A stretch of 64,000 nt of DNA from CAKKQX01 sp046313915 (GCA_046313915.1 JBKBXX010000003.1:1-64000), one strand, 5' to 3'; positions 9,115 to 18,715 are shown, numbered from the stretch's first letter. Numbers and translations are program-made. The notes: generated from the letters alone by a model not told the origin.

Positions 9115-10284
9115 ATGCCTACCCATCTTGCGCATCTGCCGCCACCGTCTCCCGAAGCACGGGCAGTCAGCGAGCGGCTCGCCGGACTGATCGGCGCGGA
9201 AATCGACGCCGCCGGCGGCTGGATCGGCTTCGCGCGCTTCATGGAGCTTGCGCTTTATGCGCCCGGCCTCGGCTATTACAGCGCCGGCAGCCGCAAACTC
9301 GGCCGCGCAGGCGATTTCGTCACCGCGCCCGAGCTCTCGGCCTTGTTCGGCCGCTGTCTCGCGCGCCAGCTCGCCGAGCTGATCGGCCGCGGCTTCACCG
9401 ACATCCTGGAAATCGGCGCCGGCAGCGGCGCGCTCGCCTCCGATCTGCTGCCCGAGCTCGCGGCGCTGGGCCGCGTGCCGGAACGCTACTTCATTCTCGA
9501 AGTGAGCGCCGAGCTGCGCGAGCGCCAGCGCGAACGCATCGCCGGACATGCGCCGCAGCAAGCCGGCAAGGTGCGCTGGCTCGAAGTGCTGCCGCCGGAT
9601 TTCAGCGGCATCATCATTGGCAACGAAGTGCTCGACGCCATGCCGGCGCATATCGTGCGCACCCGCGGCGGCGCGATCGAGGAACTGGGTGTCAGCCGCA
9701 ATGACGGCGGCGCCGCGCCGTTCGCGCGCGCCTGGCGCGCTGCGAGCGGCGCACTGCTGGCCGCCGCCCGCCGGCTCGACCTGCCGGACGATTATGAAAC
9801 CGAAATCCAGCTCGCGGCGCGCGCCTTCGTGAAAAGTTTTGCGCGCGTGCTCGGGCGCGGCGTGCTGCTGTTCATCGATTACGGCTTTCCGGCGCGCGAG
9901 TATTACCACCCGCAGCGCGCAACCGGCACGCTGATGTGCCATTACCGCCATCACGCCCACGCCGATCCCTTGTGCCTGGTGGGATTGCAGGACATCACCA
10001 CCCACGTCGATTTCAGCGCCATCGCCGAGGCCGGCACCGCCGGCGGTCTCGAGGTGCTCGGCTATGCCAGCCAGGCGCGCTTCCTCATCAACTGCGGCAT
10101 CACCGACATCCTCGGCGAGACGCCGGCTTCCGATGTGCGCGCCTACGCGCCGCTCGCGTCACAGGCGCAGAAACTGCTTTCGCCCGCCGAAATGGGCGAG
10201 CTGTTCAAGGTCATCGCCTTGGGCAAGGGCGTCGCGCCGCCATTGCTCGGCTTTGGCAGCGGCGACAAAAGCCATACCCTCTAG
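9115..10284 (+). CDS. SAM-dependent methyltransferase of the MidA/NDUFAF7 (DUF185) family
   Basis: A 389-aa protein with the DUF185 layout: GGWIGFARFMELALYAPGLGYY near the start, a SAM loop EIGAGSGALASDLL, and GNEVLDAMPAH. A later FIDYGFPAREYYHPQRATGTL segment with CHYRHHAHADPL is strongly typical of the family. The mitochondrial homologue methylates an arginine of a complex I subunit; in bacteria the target is not established. ATG at 9115 begins just before the conserved part; the frame is open upstream into the divergent SDR gene region. An NDUFA9-like gene lies 8.6 kb downstream, but that distance proves no link. Confidence 0.93.
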   Translation: MPTHLAHLPPPSPEARAVSERLAGLIGAEIDAAGGWIGFARFMELALYAPGLGYYSAGSRKLGRAGDFVTAPELSALFGRCLARQLAELIGRGFTDILEIGAGSGALASDLLPELAALGRVPERYFILEVSAELRERQRERIAGHAPQQAGKVRWLEVLPPDFSGIIIGNEVLDAMPAHIVRTRGGAIEELGVSRNDGGAAPFARAWRAASGALLAAARRLDLPDDYETEIQLAARAFVKSFARVLGRGVLLFIDYGFPAREYYHPQRATGTLMCHYRHHAHADPLCLVGLQDITTHVDFSAIAEAGTAGGLEVLGYASQARFLINCGITDILGETPASDVRAYAPLASQAQKLLSPAEMGELFKVIALGKGVAPPLLGFGSGDKSHTL

Positions 10285-10364
10285 AACCGTTTCCCCGGCC
10301 CGGGGCGTGCGCTATGATAAATTCCGGAAACGTGCGGCGGGGGCATCCCGGGAGGGCTGTGACG

Positions 10365-11141
10365 ATGGGTCCGAATAAGGCGCAATGGGGCTGTGGCGTG
10401 GTGGCCGCCGCGCTCGCGACCACCAGCGGGGCAGCCGATGCGCTCGCAAGTGATAGCCGTGACATTCGGCCGTGGCAGGTGATCGCACAAAATTCTGCCC
10501 CGGCATCACAGCAGGCGGCGGGTGCAGCAGCCGTGGCCAGAGCCAGATACCTGTGGTCGCAAAGCCCGCACGGCAAAATGCTCGAACGCATCCTGCCGCG
10601 CGCGATCGAGCCCGAACGGTTGCCCGAGCCGCAATCGCCAGGCGCGCAGCTCGTCGCCCGCTACTGCGTGCAATGCCACTACCTGCCGGATCCGCGGATG
10701 CATACCGCCGCCAACTGGAAAAAAACCGTCGAGCGCATGGTGTGGCGCATGCAGGGCAAGGGCAACCTGGGAAAAGTCATGAAAGACATGATGGATGAGG
10801 TCAAGGCGCCGGACGGCGAAGAGCAGGCGGCGCTCACGCACTATCTGCAACGGCACGGCCAGCACGAAATCGATCCCGCCGACCCGGCGCTGAAGACGGT
10901 TGCGGGGCAGATGTACGGCATCGCTTGTTCGCAATGCCACGCGCTGCCCGATCCGCGCCGCCATACCGCGCGCGAATGGCCGAAAGTGGTGCAGCGCATG
11001 AAACAGCACATGGCGTGGACCAACGTCGTGGTCGGCGCCACCGAGCTGCGCACCGACCCCGTGCTCAGGACCGACGAAATCGTCCGCTTTCTGCAACGCT
11101 ACGCGCGAAACGAGAAACCAGAGGCCGCGAGCGGTCAATAA
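10365..11141 (+). CDS. Secreted dihaem c-type cytochrome-like protein
   Basis: A 258-aa protein with a weak N-terminal signal sequence (GVVAAALATTSGAADA) and two CxxCH haem c sites, CVQCH and CSQCH. Each is followed by the same pattern, LPDPR-x-HTA-x-x-W-(K/P)-x-(T/V)-V-x-RM, so the protein is an internal duplication of a cytochrome unit of about 100 residues. It probably acts in the periplasm in electron transfer; no specific partner is visible. The Shine-Dalgarno GGGAGG lies shortly before ATG 10365. The gene stands alone, with 80 bp before it and 69 bp before the dehydrogenase gene. Confidence 0.85.
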   Translation: MGPNKAQWGCGVVAAALATTSGAADALASDSRDIRPWQVIAQNSAPASQQAAGAAAVARARYLWSQSPHGKMLERILPRAIEPERLPEPQSPGAQLVARYCVQCHYLPDPRMHTAANWKKTVERMVWRMQGKGNLGKVMKDMMDEVKAPDGEEQAALTHYLQRHGQHEIDPADPALKTVAGQMYGIACSQCHALPDPRRHTAREWPKVVQRMKQHMAWTNVVVGATELRTDPVLRTDEIVRFLQRYARNEKPEAASGQ

Positions 11142-11210
11142 TCAGCAAAAAAAATATCAACAAATACAATAACTTATTCATCCCTTGCCGCTTACCGCCC
11201 TACACCACTC

Positions 11211-12203
11211 ATGAAAGCCATGCTGCTCGATGCGCCGCGGCGCGCGCTGCGCCTGGCCGACCTGCCGATCCCCGCGCCCGCCGCCGGCCAGCTGCTGATC
11301 CGGGTCCATGCCTGCGGCGTGTGCCGCACTGATCTGCACGTGGTCGATGGCGATCTCGCCGAAAGCAGGCTGCCGCTCGTCCCCGGCCATGAAATCGTCG
11401 GTGTGGTCGCCGCGGCGGGCGCGGCGGTCGAGCGCTTCGGCGTCGGCGACCGCGTCGGCGTGCCGTGGCTGGGCTACACGTGCGGCCGATGCGCTTATTG
11501 CACGAGCGGCCGCGAAAACCTGTGCGACCACGCGCGCTTCACTGGCTATCATCTCGACGGCGGCTATGCCGAATACACGCTTGCCGACCAGCGCTACTGT
11601 TTCGCGATTCCGGACGAATACGACGATGTCGCCGCGGCCCCGCTGCTGTGCGCGGGGCTGATCGGCTACCGCTCGCTGATCATGGCCGGCGAGGCAAAAA
11701 AACTGGGCATCTACGGCTTCGGCGCCGCCGCGCACCTCGTCGCCCAGGTGGCGCGCCATCAGGGCCGCGAGATTTATGCATTCACCCGGCCGGGCGACGT
11801 CGCAGGGCAACGCTTCGCGCGCGGGCTTGGCGCACACTGGGCCGGCGATTCGACCGCTGCGCCGCCCGCGCCGCTCGATGCCGCGATCATTTTCGCGCCG
11901 GTCGGTGCGCTGGTGCCGCAGGCGCTCGCCGCCGTGCGCAAAGGCGGCAGCGTGGTATGCGCCGGCATCCACATGAGCGAGATCCCGGCTTTTCCCTACG
12001 CCATGCTGTGGGGCGAGCGCCGCCTCCAGTCGGTGGCCAACCTGACGCGCCGCGACGGCGAGGAGTTTCTCGCGCTCGCGCCGCGGGTGCCGGTGCGCAC
12101 CTCGACCGAAGCTTTCGGCCTCGCGCAGGCCAACGAAGCGCTGGCGCGGCTGCGCGAAGGAAAGATCACCGGCGCGGCGGTGCTGGTGACAGGCAGCGCG
12201 TGA
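11211..12203 (+). CDS. Zinc-dependent alcohol dehydrogenase
   Basis: A 330-aa medium-chain dehydrogenase. Catalytic zinc ligands are Cys in ACGVCRTDLH and His-Glu in VPGHEIVG. The structural zinc site is complete, with four cysteines in YTCGRCAYC and NLC. The Rossmann part has IYGFGAAAHLVAQVA. The shape matches the AdhA / zinc-binding alcohol dehydrogenase group, which often oxidises simple or allylic alcohols; the substrate is not known here. ATG 11211 matches the usual MKAM start. The 69-bp leader is AT-rich compared with the surroundings, suggesting its own promoter. Confidence 0.92.
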   Translation: MKAMLLDAPRRALRLADLPIPAPAAGQLLIRVHACGVCRTDLHVVDGDLAESRLPLVPGHEIVGVVAAAGAAVERFGVGDRVGVPWLGYTCGRCAYCTSGRENLCDHARFTGYHLDGGYAEYTLADQRYCFAIPDEYDDVAAAPLLCAGLIGYRSLIMAGEAKKLGIYGFGAAAHLVAQVARHQGREIYAFTRPGDVAGQRFARGLGAHWAGDSTAAPPAPLDAAIIFAPVGALVPQALAAVRKGGSVVCAGIHMSEIPAFPYAMLWGERRLQSVANLTRRDGEEFLALAPRVPVRTSTEAFGLAQANEALARLREGKITGAAVLVTGSA

Positions 12204-12265
12204 TGACGAACGCGGCGTGAAACCCTCGCGGCCATGCTGATCAAGACGAAGACGATGCGACGCAC

Positions 12266-12673
12266 ATGAAAATACTCATAGCCGAAGACAACACGCTGGT
12301 GGTGAAAATACTGTATTCGTACCTGTCGCCGCTCGGGGAAATCACGCTCGCCACCAATGGTCTGGGAGCTTTCTCCGCAGCGAAAGCCGCGTTTCACGAC
12401 AAGCAGCCCTATGATCTGATCTGCCTCGACATCATGATGCCCGAAGTCGACGGCATTGCGGCGCTGCACAGCATCCGGCAGATGGAAAGCAGCCACGGCA
12501 TAAGCCGGGAAGCCCGCTCGAAGATCATCATGACCACGGCAGCAAGCGACAGGCAGCGTATCGAGGCGGCGATCGCGGAAGGCTGCGACGGCTTTCTGGT
12601 AAAACCGGTGAGCAGGGAGCGCCTGTTCGCCGAGCTGCGCAGGCTCGGTTTCGACATCCCGGAACGGAACTGA
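12266..12673 (+). CDS. Single-domain response regulator (CheY-like)
   Basis: A 135-aa receiver domain without an output domain. It has the acidic pair in IAEDN, the phosphoacceptor Asp55 in CLDIMMPEVDG, the Thr in MTTAASD and the Lys in FLVKPVS. It would be phosphorylated by a histidine kinase encoded elsewhere, as no kinase is adjacent. It lies 62 bp after the dehydrogenase gene and is convergent with phoU. Stand-alone receivers may act in phosphorelays or chemotaxis; the role is unknown. Confidence 0.92.
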   Translation: MKILIAEDNTLVVKILYSYLSPLGEITLATNGLGAFSAAKAAFHDKQPYDLICLDIMMPEVDGIAALHSIRQMESSHGISREARSKIIMTTAASDRQRIEAAIAEGCDGFLVKPVSRERLFAELRRLGFDIPERN

Positions 12674-12696
12674 GGCGAAACCGCACCCGCGGTTGC

Positions 12697-13410
12697 TCAG
12701 CGCTGCACGAGCGCCTCGCGCTCTATTCCTTCGACGCCGGTATGGCGCACGTCCTTGCCCTTGACCATGTAGACCACATATTCGGACATGTTCTTGGAGT
12801 GGTCGCCGATGCGTTCTATGGCTTTGGCGATGAACAGGATGTCTATCGCGTTCGAAATCGTGCGCGGATCCTCCATCATGAAGGTGATGAGCTGGCGCAG
12901 GATGCCGCGGAAGGCATCGTCCACCTGCTCGTCCTGGCGCACCACTTTCGCCGCCACGGCGAGATCGAGACGGGCGAAGGCATCGAGAGCGTTTCTCAGC
13001 ATGCCGAGCGCGAGATCGGCGACGTGGCGGATTTCGGCAGTGCGCGGGATCGAAGGACGGTCGGATTCGTAGATCAGCTGCACCATGCGCGCGATTTTCG
13101 CCGCTTCGTCGCCGATGCGTTCGAGGTCGGTGATGGTCTTGACCACCATCATCAGCATGCGCAGATCGCCGGCCGCCGGCTGGCGGCGGGCGATCACGGT
13201 GCTGCATTCTTCGTCGATGGCGACTTCGAGCGCGTTCACGCGGTGGTCGTCGTCGACCACGCTGGCGGCCAGGTGAACGTTGCCGCTGATCAGCGCATCG
13301 ATGGCACGCACGATCTGCTCCTCGACCAGGCCGCCCATCTGCAGCACGCGCGCCCGTACCGCCTCGAGTTCGGTGTCGAACTGCTTCAAAGTGTGTTCGC
13401 TGCCAGGCAT
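12697..13410 (-). CDS. phoU: Phosphate signalling / transport accessory protein PhoU
   Basis: PhoU is a cytoplasmic two-repeat helical metalloprotein that links the Pst transporter to PhoR and keeps the Pho regulon off in high phosphate. The product (237 aa from ATG 13410) shows both PhoU repeats with the E/D-x-x-R-IGD(E/H) metal motifs (LERIGDEAAKIA and IERIGDHSKNM). ATG 13410 has GAGGAGG 8 nt upstream and is preferred to GTG 13416. No pst genes are adjacent, so it is a detached phoU. Confidence 0.96.
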   Translation of the reverse strand: MPGSEHTLKQFDTELEAVRARVLQMGGLVEEQIVRAIDALISGNVHLAASVVDDDHRVNALEVAIDEECSTVIARRQPAAGDLRMLMMVVKTITDLERIGDEAAKIARMVQLIYESDRPSIPRTAEIRHVADLALGMLRNALDAFARLDLAVAAKVVRQDEQVDDAFRGILRQLITFMMEDPRTISNAIDILFIAKAIERIGDHSKNMSEYVVYMVKGKDVRHTGVEGIEREALVQR

Positions 13411-13456
13411 GCTCACGGCCTCCTCATCAAAAACAGTCTGTTACCGTAACATTCGA

Positions 13457-14137
13457 TCATGACATTTTTGTGTCCGGCGCAGCGGTCAGGGTCTGCACTC
13501 CCTCGGCGGTGCCGAGCAGCAACACGTCCGCGCCGCGTCTTGCAAACAGGCCATTGGTCACCACGCCGGCGATCTGGTTGAGCGCGGTTTCCAGTTCGAC
13601 CGGCGCGGCAATCTGCAGATTGTGCACATCGAGGATGACATTGCCGTTGTCGGTGATGAAATCCTGCCGCAGTCGCGGCAGGCCGCCGAGCCGCACGAGC
13701 TCGCGCGCGACGTAACTGCGCGCCATCGGGATCACCTCGACCGGCAGCGGGAACCTGCCCAGCACGTCCACCAGTTTCGACACGTCGGCGATGCACACGA
13801 ACTTGCGCGCCACCGCCGCCACGATTTTTTCCCGGGTGAGCGCGCCGCCACCGCCCTTGATCATCGCGAGCTGACGGGTGATCTCGTCGGCGCCATCGAC
13901 ATAAACCGGCAGCTCATCGACACTGTTCAGGTCGAGCACCGGGATGCCGTAGTGCTTCAGGCGCTGGGCCGAGGCTGCCGAGCTCGCCACGGCGCCTTCG
14001 ATCCTGTTCTTGATCGCGCCGAGCTCGTCGATGAAAAAATTGGCGGTGGAACCCGTGCCCACGCCGATGATGCAGCCCGCCTGAACGTGGCCGATCGCGG
14101 CCTTGGCGGCTGCCCGTTTCATTTCGTCCTGGGTCAT
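13457..14137 (-). CDS. rpiA: Ribose-5-phosphate isomerase A
   Basis: RpiA interconverts ribose-5-phosphate and ribulose-5-phosphate in the pentose phosphate pathway. The 226-aa product has VGTGSTANFFI near the N-terminus, the phosphate-binding YVDGADEI segment, and KGGGGALTREKI with catalytic residues, then VEVIPMA. Its length is as expected. It ends 47 bp before the phoU start and is transcribed in the same direction; upstream it is divergent from ilvA. Confidence 0.97.
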   Translation of the reverse strand: MTQDEMKRAAAKAAIGHVQAGCIIGVGTGSTANFFIDELGAIKNRIEGAVASSAASAQRLKHYGIPVLDLNSVDELPVYVDGADEITRQLAMIKGGGGALTREKIVAAVARKFVCIADVSKLVDVLGRFPLPVEVIPMARSYVARELVRLGGLPRLRQDFITDNGNVILDVHNLQIAAPVELETALNQIAGVVTNGLFARRGADVLLLGTAEGVQTLTAAPDTKMS

Positions 14138-14185
14138 GTCATGCAGCGGCGTAACGATGAATGGAAGATTGCGAACGACTATACA

Positions 14186-14215
14186 CCATTTCCCGTTTGC
14201 CCTTCACCCTCCACC
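14186..14215. repeat. Heptad array before ilvA (C-rich, 4 units)
   Basis: Four consecutive 7-mers, CCATTTC, CCGTTTG, CCCTTCA and CCCTCCA, keep a strict 7-bp register. They belong to the family of locus-specific heptad minisatellites found elsewhere in the window (for example 32401, 43206, 51492, 55264). Confidence 0.6.
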
Positions 14216-14288
14216 ATGCTTTCCGAATGGCTCCCGGGCGCCTTTCCTGCTACCCTTGATGGTTGGATTCCGGCGGGTGGTGCCATAC

Positions 14289-15800
14289 ATGAAAAACGGT
14301 TATCTGGAACGTATTCTCAATGCGCGGGTGTACGATGTCGCGATCGAAACCCCGCTCGAAGTCGCCGCGAACCTGTCGCGGCGTATCCATAACCGGCTGC
14401 TGCTCAAGCGCGAAGACATGCAGCCGGTGTTTTCCTTCAAGCTGCGCGGCGCCTACAACAAGATGGTCAGGCTGCCGGCCGCGGCGCTGGCGCGCGGCGT
14501 GATCGCCGCCTCGGCCGGCAATCACGCCCAGGGCGTGGCGCTGGCGGCGCAGAAACTCGGCTGCCGCGCGACCATCGTGATGCCGGTCACCACGCCGCAG
14601 ATCAAGATCGACGCCGTGCGCACGCGCGGCGCGAGGGTCGTGCTCCACGGCGACTCCTACGACGAGGCCTGCGCCCATGCACGGGTGCTGGAGCGCAAAG
14701 GGCGGCTCACCTTCGTCCATCCGTACGACGACCCCGACGTCATTGCCGGGCAGGGCACGATAGGCATGGAAATCCTGCGGCAATGCCCGCAGCCGATTCA
14801 CGCCATTTTCGTCGCGATCGGCGGCGGCGGGCTGATCGCGGGCATCGCCGCCTGCGTCAAACGCCTGCGGCCGGAGGTCAGAATCATCGGGGTCGAGCCG
14901 GTGGACGCCGACGCCATGTACCGTTCGCTCAAGGCCGGCAGGCGGATCAGGCTCGACCAGGTCGGGTTGTTTGCCGACGGCGTCGCAGTAAAGCAGGTCG
15001 GAGTCGAAACCTTCCGCCTGTGCCGCGAACTCGTCGACGAGGTGGTGCGGGTCGATACCGACGCGATGTGCGCCGCCATCAAGGATGTGTTCGAGGACAC
15101 CCGCGCGATCCTGGAGCCGGCGGGCGCGCTCGCCATCGCCGGCGCCAAGGCTTACGCGGGGCGCACCGCCATCCGCGACAAAACGCTGGTGGCCGTGGCC
15201 TGCGGCGCCAACATGAATTTCGACCGCCTGCGCTTCGTCGCCGAGGAAGCCGAGCTCGGTGAGAAACGCGAGGCGATACTCGCCGTCACCATCCCGGAGC
15301 GTCCTGGCAGCTTCAAGGCATTCTGCGAGCTGCTGGGTCCGCGCAGCATCACCGAGTTCAACTACCGCTATGCCGACGCCAGAGAAGCGCATGTGTTCGT
15401 CGGCGTGCAGGTTCGCAACCAGGAAGAAACCCGGCGGCTGGTGCGCTCGCTGCGGCATCACGGCCTCAAGACCCATGATTTCAGCGACAACGAGCTCGCC
15501 AAGCTGCACATCCGTCACCTGGTCGGCGGCCACGCCCCCAAGGCGGAAAACGAAATCCTCTACCGTTTCGAATTCCCGGAACGGCCGGGAGCGCTGATGA
15601 AATTCCTCACCCGCATGAGCCGCGGCTGGAATATCAGCCTGTTCCACTACCGCAACCACGGCGCCGACTACGGGCGCGTGCTGGTCGGCATGCAGGTGCC
15701 GCCCCAGGACCAGCGCAAATTCCGCGCTTTCCTGGCCGAAGTCGGCTATCCGTGGCGCGACGAAAGCCGCAATCCGGCCTACAAGCTGTTTCTCGCTTGA
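14289..15800 (+). CDS. ilvA: Threonine dehydratase, biosynthetic
   Basis: IlvA deaminates threonine to 2-oxobutanoate, the first step of isoleucine synthesis. In the 503-aa product the PLP lysine is Lys51 in FSFKLRGAYN. SAGNHAQG and the phosphate loop GGGGLIAG follow. The C-terminal third holds two ACT-like regulatory subdomains (starting ILAVTIPERPGSFK and YRFEFPERPGALMKF), as in isoleucine-inhibited enzymes. ATG 14289 gives the family N-terminus MKNGYLERILNARVYDVA; the frame is open upstream but not conserved. It lies immediately before the transglycosylase gene. Confidence 0.97.
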   Translation: MKNGYLERILNARVYDVAIETPLEVAANLSRRIHNRLLLKREDMQPVFSFKLRGAYNKMVRLPAAALARGVIAASAGNHAQGVALAAQKLGCRATIVMPVTTPQIKIDAVRTRGARVVLHGDSYDEACAHARVLERKGRLTFVHPYDDPDVIAGQGTIGMEILRQCPQPIHAIFVAIGGGGLIAGIAACVKRLRPEVRIIGVEPVDADAMYRSLKAGRRIRLDQVGLFADGVAVKQVGVETFRLCRELVDEVVRVDTDAMCAAIKDVFEDTRAILEPAGALAIAGAKAYAGRTAIRDKTLVAVACGANMNFDRLRFVAEEAELGEKREAILAVTIPERPGSFKAFCELLGPRSITEFNYRYADAREAHVFVGVQVRNQEETRRLVRSLRHHGLKTHDFSDNELAKLHIRHLVGGHAPKAENEILYRFEFPERPGALMKFLTRMSRGWNISLFHYRNHGADYGRVLVGMQVPPQDQRKFRAFLAEVGYPWRDESRNPAYKLFLA

Positions 15801-15812
15801 AATCCGGCGGCC

Positions 15813-17756
15813 ATGCCGTACACTTGGACGATGGCGAGATCGCTTCTGTTGCTGGCACTGCTGCTGACGGCCGCCGCCTGCCGCGCCGCGACCGCGGACG
15901 ACGACTTCCTGGCTGCGCGCAACGCCTACCGCGCCGGCGACGGCAGGAGGCTCGCGGCGCTTGCGCCGCGGCTCAAGGGCCATCTCCTCGAGCCTTACGT
16001 CGCATACTGGCGGCTGCAGAGCAGGCTCGAGGACGCCGATCCCCGCGAGATCCGCGCTTTTCTCGCCGCCAACCGCGACAGTCCCTTGTCCGAGCGCCTG
16101 CGCAGCGACTGGCTCAAGCTGCTCGGCAAAAACAGGCAATGGGACGAGTTCGACGCCGAGCTTCCCCGGCTCGTCAACGACGATCTCGAAATCACCTGCT
16201 ACTCGCTGCAGTCGCGGCTGCGTTTCGATCCGCAGGTGCTGCGCGAAGCACGGCCTTTGTGGTTCGTGGGCCGCGGTTTCCCGGAAAGCTGCAATCCGCT
16301 GTTCAGCGCGCTGGCGGACGCGCGCATGCTGTCGGACGACGATCTGTGGGCGCGCATCCGCATCGCGCTCGAGACGGGTCAGACCGGCCAGGCGCGCCGC
16401 GTCGCCGAATACCTGCCTGCCTCCGAGGCCCCCGACGGCCGCGCACTGAGCGCGATCGCATCCAATCCCGCGGCTTACCTCGAGCGGCGGCACCTCGATT
16501 TCAAGAGCCGCGCCGGCCGCGAAACCACGATGTTTGCCGTGCACCGCCTGGCACGCACTTCGCCGTCGCAGGCAGCCGCACACTGGAGCCGGATCGAAGC
16601 GCGCTTCAGTGAGGAAGAACGCGGGTACGTGTGGGGACTCATCGGTTATTTCGGCGCGATGCGCCACGACCCCGACGCGCTCGCCTGGTATGCGCGGGCG
16701 GGCGACAACATGAGCGATCTGCAGCTGGCGTGGAAAGCCCGCGCGGCGCTGCGCGCCACCGACTGGCGCGAGGTGCTGGCGGCGATCGATGCCATGACCG
16801 CCAGGGAAAGCGCAGAGGCAAGCTGGCGCTACTGGAAAGCGCGGGCGCTCAAGGCGCTCGGGCGCCACGAAGAAGCGGTGGCGCTGCTGCAGCCGCTCGC
16901 CGCCGAGTTCAATTTTTACGGCCAGCTCGCGACCGAAGAGCTCGGCGGCACGACCACCACCCCGGCCGCCGTTTTCAAGGCGGGTGCCGAGGAGGTGCGC
17001 GCGGTAAGCGAGCTTCCCGGCATCCGGCGCGCCCTCGCGCTCTACCGCCTCGACATGCGCCTGGAAGGCATACGCGAATGGGCATGGGCGATACGCGGTT
17101 TCGACGACAGGCAGCTGCTGGCGGCAGCAGCGGTGGCGTTGCGCAACGGCGTCTACGACCGCGCGATCAATACCGCCGAGCGGACCGTGGCGCTGCACGA
17201 CTTCGGCTTGCGTTATCTCGCGCCTTATCGCGACGTGCTCAAGGCGCGCGCTGCCGAACTGGGTCTCGACGAAGCGTGGGTCTACGGCCTGATCCGGCAG
17301 GAAAGCCGTTTCGTCGCCGACATCAAGTCGAGCGCCGGCGCGAGCGGCCTGATGCAGCTGATGCCCGCCACCGCGAAATGGGTGGCGAAGAAACTGGGAT
17401 TGAAAGACTGGCGCTGGTCGCAGGTCACCGAAGTCGACACCAACATCGGCCTCGGCACCTATTATCTGCGCCACGTGCTCGACGCGCTCGACGACCAGCC
17501 GGTGCTGGCTTCGGCGGCCTATAATGCCGGTCCGGGGCGTGCGCGCCGCTGGCGCCCCGAGACCGCGATCGAAGGCGCGGTTTATGCCGAAACCATCCCT
17601 TTCAACGAGACGCGCGATTACGTGAAAAAAGTGATGAGCAACGCGACTTACTATTCGCACGTGCTCGGCCAGCAGATGCAGCCGCTCAAGCAGCGTCTGG
17701 GCCTCATCGCCCCGCGCAGCCGCGGCCAGGAATCCGACCTCGGCGATACCCCGTAA
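15813..17756 (+). CDS. Soluble lytic murein transglycosylase (Slt70-like)
   Basis: A 647-aa periplasmic enzyme that cleaves peptidoglycan to 1,6-anhydro products. An N-terminal signal segment (RSLLLLALLLTAAACRA) is followed by a long helical U-domain of repeats and a C-terminal SLT domain. The catalytic Glu is in GLIRQESRF, followed by GASGLMQLMPATAKWVA and AYNAGPGRARRW. The start is 15813, or ATG 15831 six codons later; both retain the signal. It begins 12 bp after ilvA and is followed 17 bp later by the NDUFA9-like gene, so all three may be one transcript. Confidence 0.93.
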   Translation: MPYTWTMARSLLLLALLLTAAACRAATADDDFLAARNAYRAGDGRRLAALAPRLKGHLLEPYVAYWRLQSRLEDADPREIRAFLAANRDSPLSERLRSDWLKLLGKNRQWDEFDAELPRLVNDDLEITCYSLQSRLRFDPQVLREARPLWFVGRGFPESCNPLFSALADARMLSDDDLWARIRIALETGQTGQARRVAEYLPASEAPDGRALSAIASNPAAYLERRHLDFKSRAGRETTMFAVHRLARTSPSQAAAHWSRIEARFSEEERGYVWGLIGYFGAMRHDPDALAWYARAGDNMSDLQLAWKARAALRATDWREVLAAIDAMTARESAEASWRYWKARALKALGRHEEAVALLQPLAAEFNFYGQLATEELGGTTTTPAAVFKAGAEEVRAVSELPGIRRALALYRLDMRLEGIREWAWAIRGFDDRQLLAAAAVALRNGVYDRAINTAERTVALHDFGLRYLAPYRDVLKARAAELGLDEAWVYGLIRQESRFVADIKSSAGASGLMQLMPATAKWVAKKLGLKDWRWSQVTEVDTNIGLGTYYLRHVLDALDDQPVLASAAYNAGPGRARRWRPETAIEGAVYAETIPFNETRDYVKKVMSNATYYSHVLGQQMQPLKQRLGLIAPRSRGQESDLGDTP

Positions 17757-17773
17757 AAAAACCGGACCAGACC

Positions 17774-18715
17774 ATGGAAGTGACAAACGTCTGTATGCTC
17801 GGCGGCAGCGGATTCATCGGCCGCCATCTCTGCCACCAGCTGGCGGCCCGCGGCTACCGTGTGAGCGTGCCGACACGCAATCCCGAACGCGCCAAGGAAC
17901 TGCTGATGCTGCCGACGGTGGAAGTGGTCGGCGCCGACGTGCACGATGTGGAGCAGCTCGCGGAAGTGACGCGCGGCAACGAAGCGGTGATCAATCTTGT
18001 CGGCGTGCTGCACGAAGGACGCGGCAACGCGAGTTTCCGCGAGGCGCACGTCGAGCTGCCGCGCAAGGTCATCGCCGCGTGCCGGCGTCACGGCATCAGG
18101 CGCCTGCTGCACATGAGCGCGCTCAATGCCGGCATCGACGCGCCGAGCGTCTACTTGCGCACCAAAGGCGAGGCAGAAGCCATGGTGCGCGAATCGGGAC
18201 TGGAAGCGACCATCTTCCGTCCGTCGGTGGTGTTCGGCCGCGAGGACGCTTTCCTCAACATGTTCGCGCGGCTGCTCAAGCGGCTGCCGGTGGTGGTGCT
18301 CGCCAGTCCCGCCGCGCGTTTCCAGCCGGTGTTCGTGGAAGACGTCGCGGCGGCTTTCGTGAAAAGCCTCGCAGATCCCGGCACCTCGGGCCAGCGCTAC
18401 GACCTGTGCGGCCCCAAGGTCTACACCCTGCGCGAGCTGGTCGAATTCGTCGGCAACGCGATCGGGTGTCCGCGCCCCATCATCGGCTTGAACGACACGC
18501 TGTCGTACTGGCAGGCGTTCGCGATGGAGCTGCTGCCGGTAAAACTCATGACGCGCGACAATTACTATTCGATGAAAATCGACAACGTCTGCCGTTGCGA
18601 TTTTCCGTTCGGCATCAGGCCCGCCGCGCTGGAAGCCGAAGCGCTGCGCTGGCTCAGGCCCGAGTTGTTGCCGCGGATGCGTTACCAGCAGTTGCGCAGC
18701 CGCGCCGGCCGCTAG
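17774..18715 (+). CDS. Complex I NDUFA9-like NAD(P)-binding protein
   Basis: A 313-aa atypical short-chain dehydrogenase with a Rossmann loop LGGSGFIGRHLCHQLA, the HMSALNA segment, and a modified active site (SVYLRTKGEAE). This is the bacterial NDUFA9 / NAD-dependent epimerase-dehydratase group. In mitochondria the homologue is a complex I accessory subunit; in bacteria it is a predicted nucleoside-diphosphate-sugar epimerase without a proven substrate. It is followed by the CbiM-like permease gene and cca on the same strand. Confidence 0.9.
   Translation: MEVTNVCMLGGSGFIGRHLCHQLAARGYRVSVPTRNPERAKELLMLPTVEVVGADVHDVEQLAEVTRGNEAVINLVGVLHEGRGNASFREAHVELPRKVIAACRRHGIRRLLHMSALNAGIDAPSVYLRTKGEAEAMVRESGLEATIFRPSVVFGREDAFLNMFARLLKRLPVVVLASPAARFQPVFVEDVAAAFVKSLADPGTSGQRYDLCGPKVYTLRELVEFVGNAIGCPRPIIGLNDTLSYWQAFAMELLPVKLMTRDNYYSMKIDNVCRCDFPFGIRPAALEAEALRWLRPELLPRMRYQQLRSRAGR

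Noticed and set aside
14250..17786. A 1178-codon open frame on the minus strand opposite ilvA and the transglycosylase gene
   Set aside because: Antisense shadow of two well-supported plus-strand genes; no recognisable domain.
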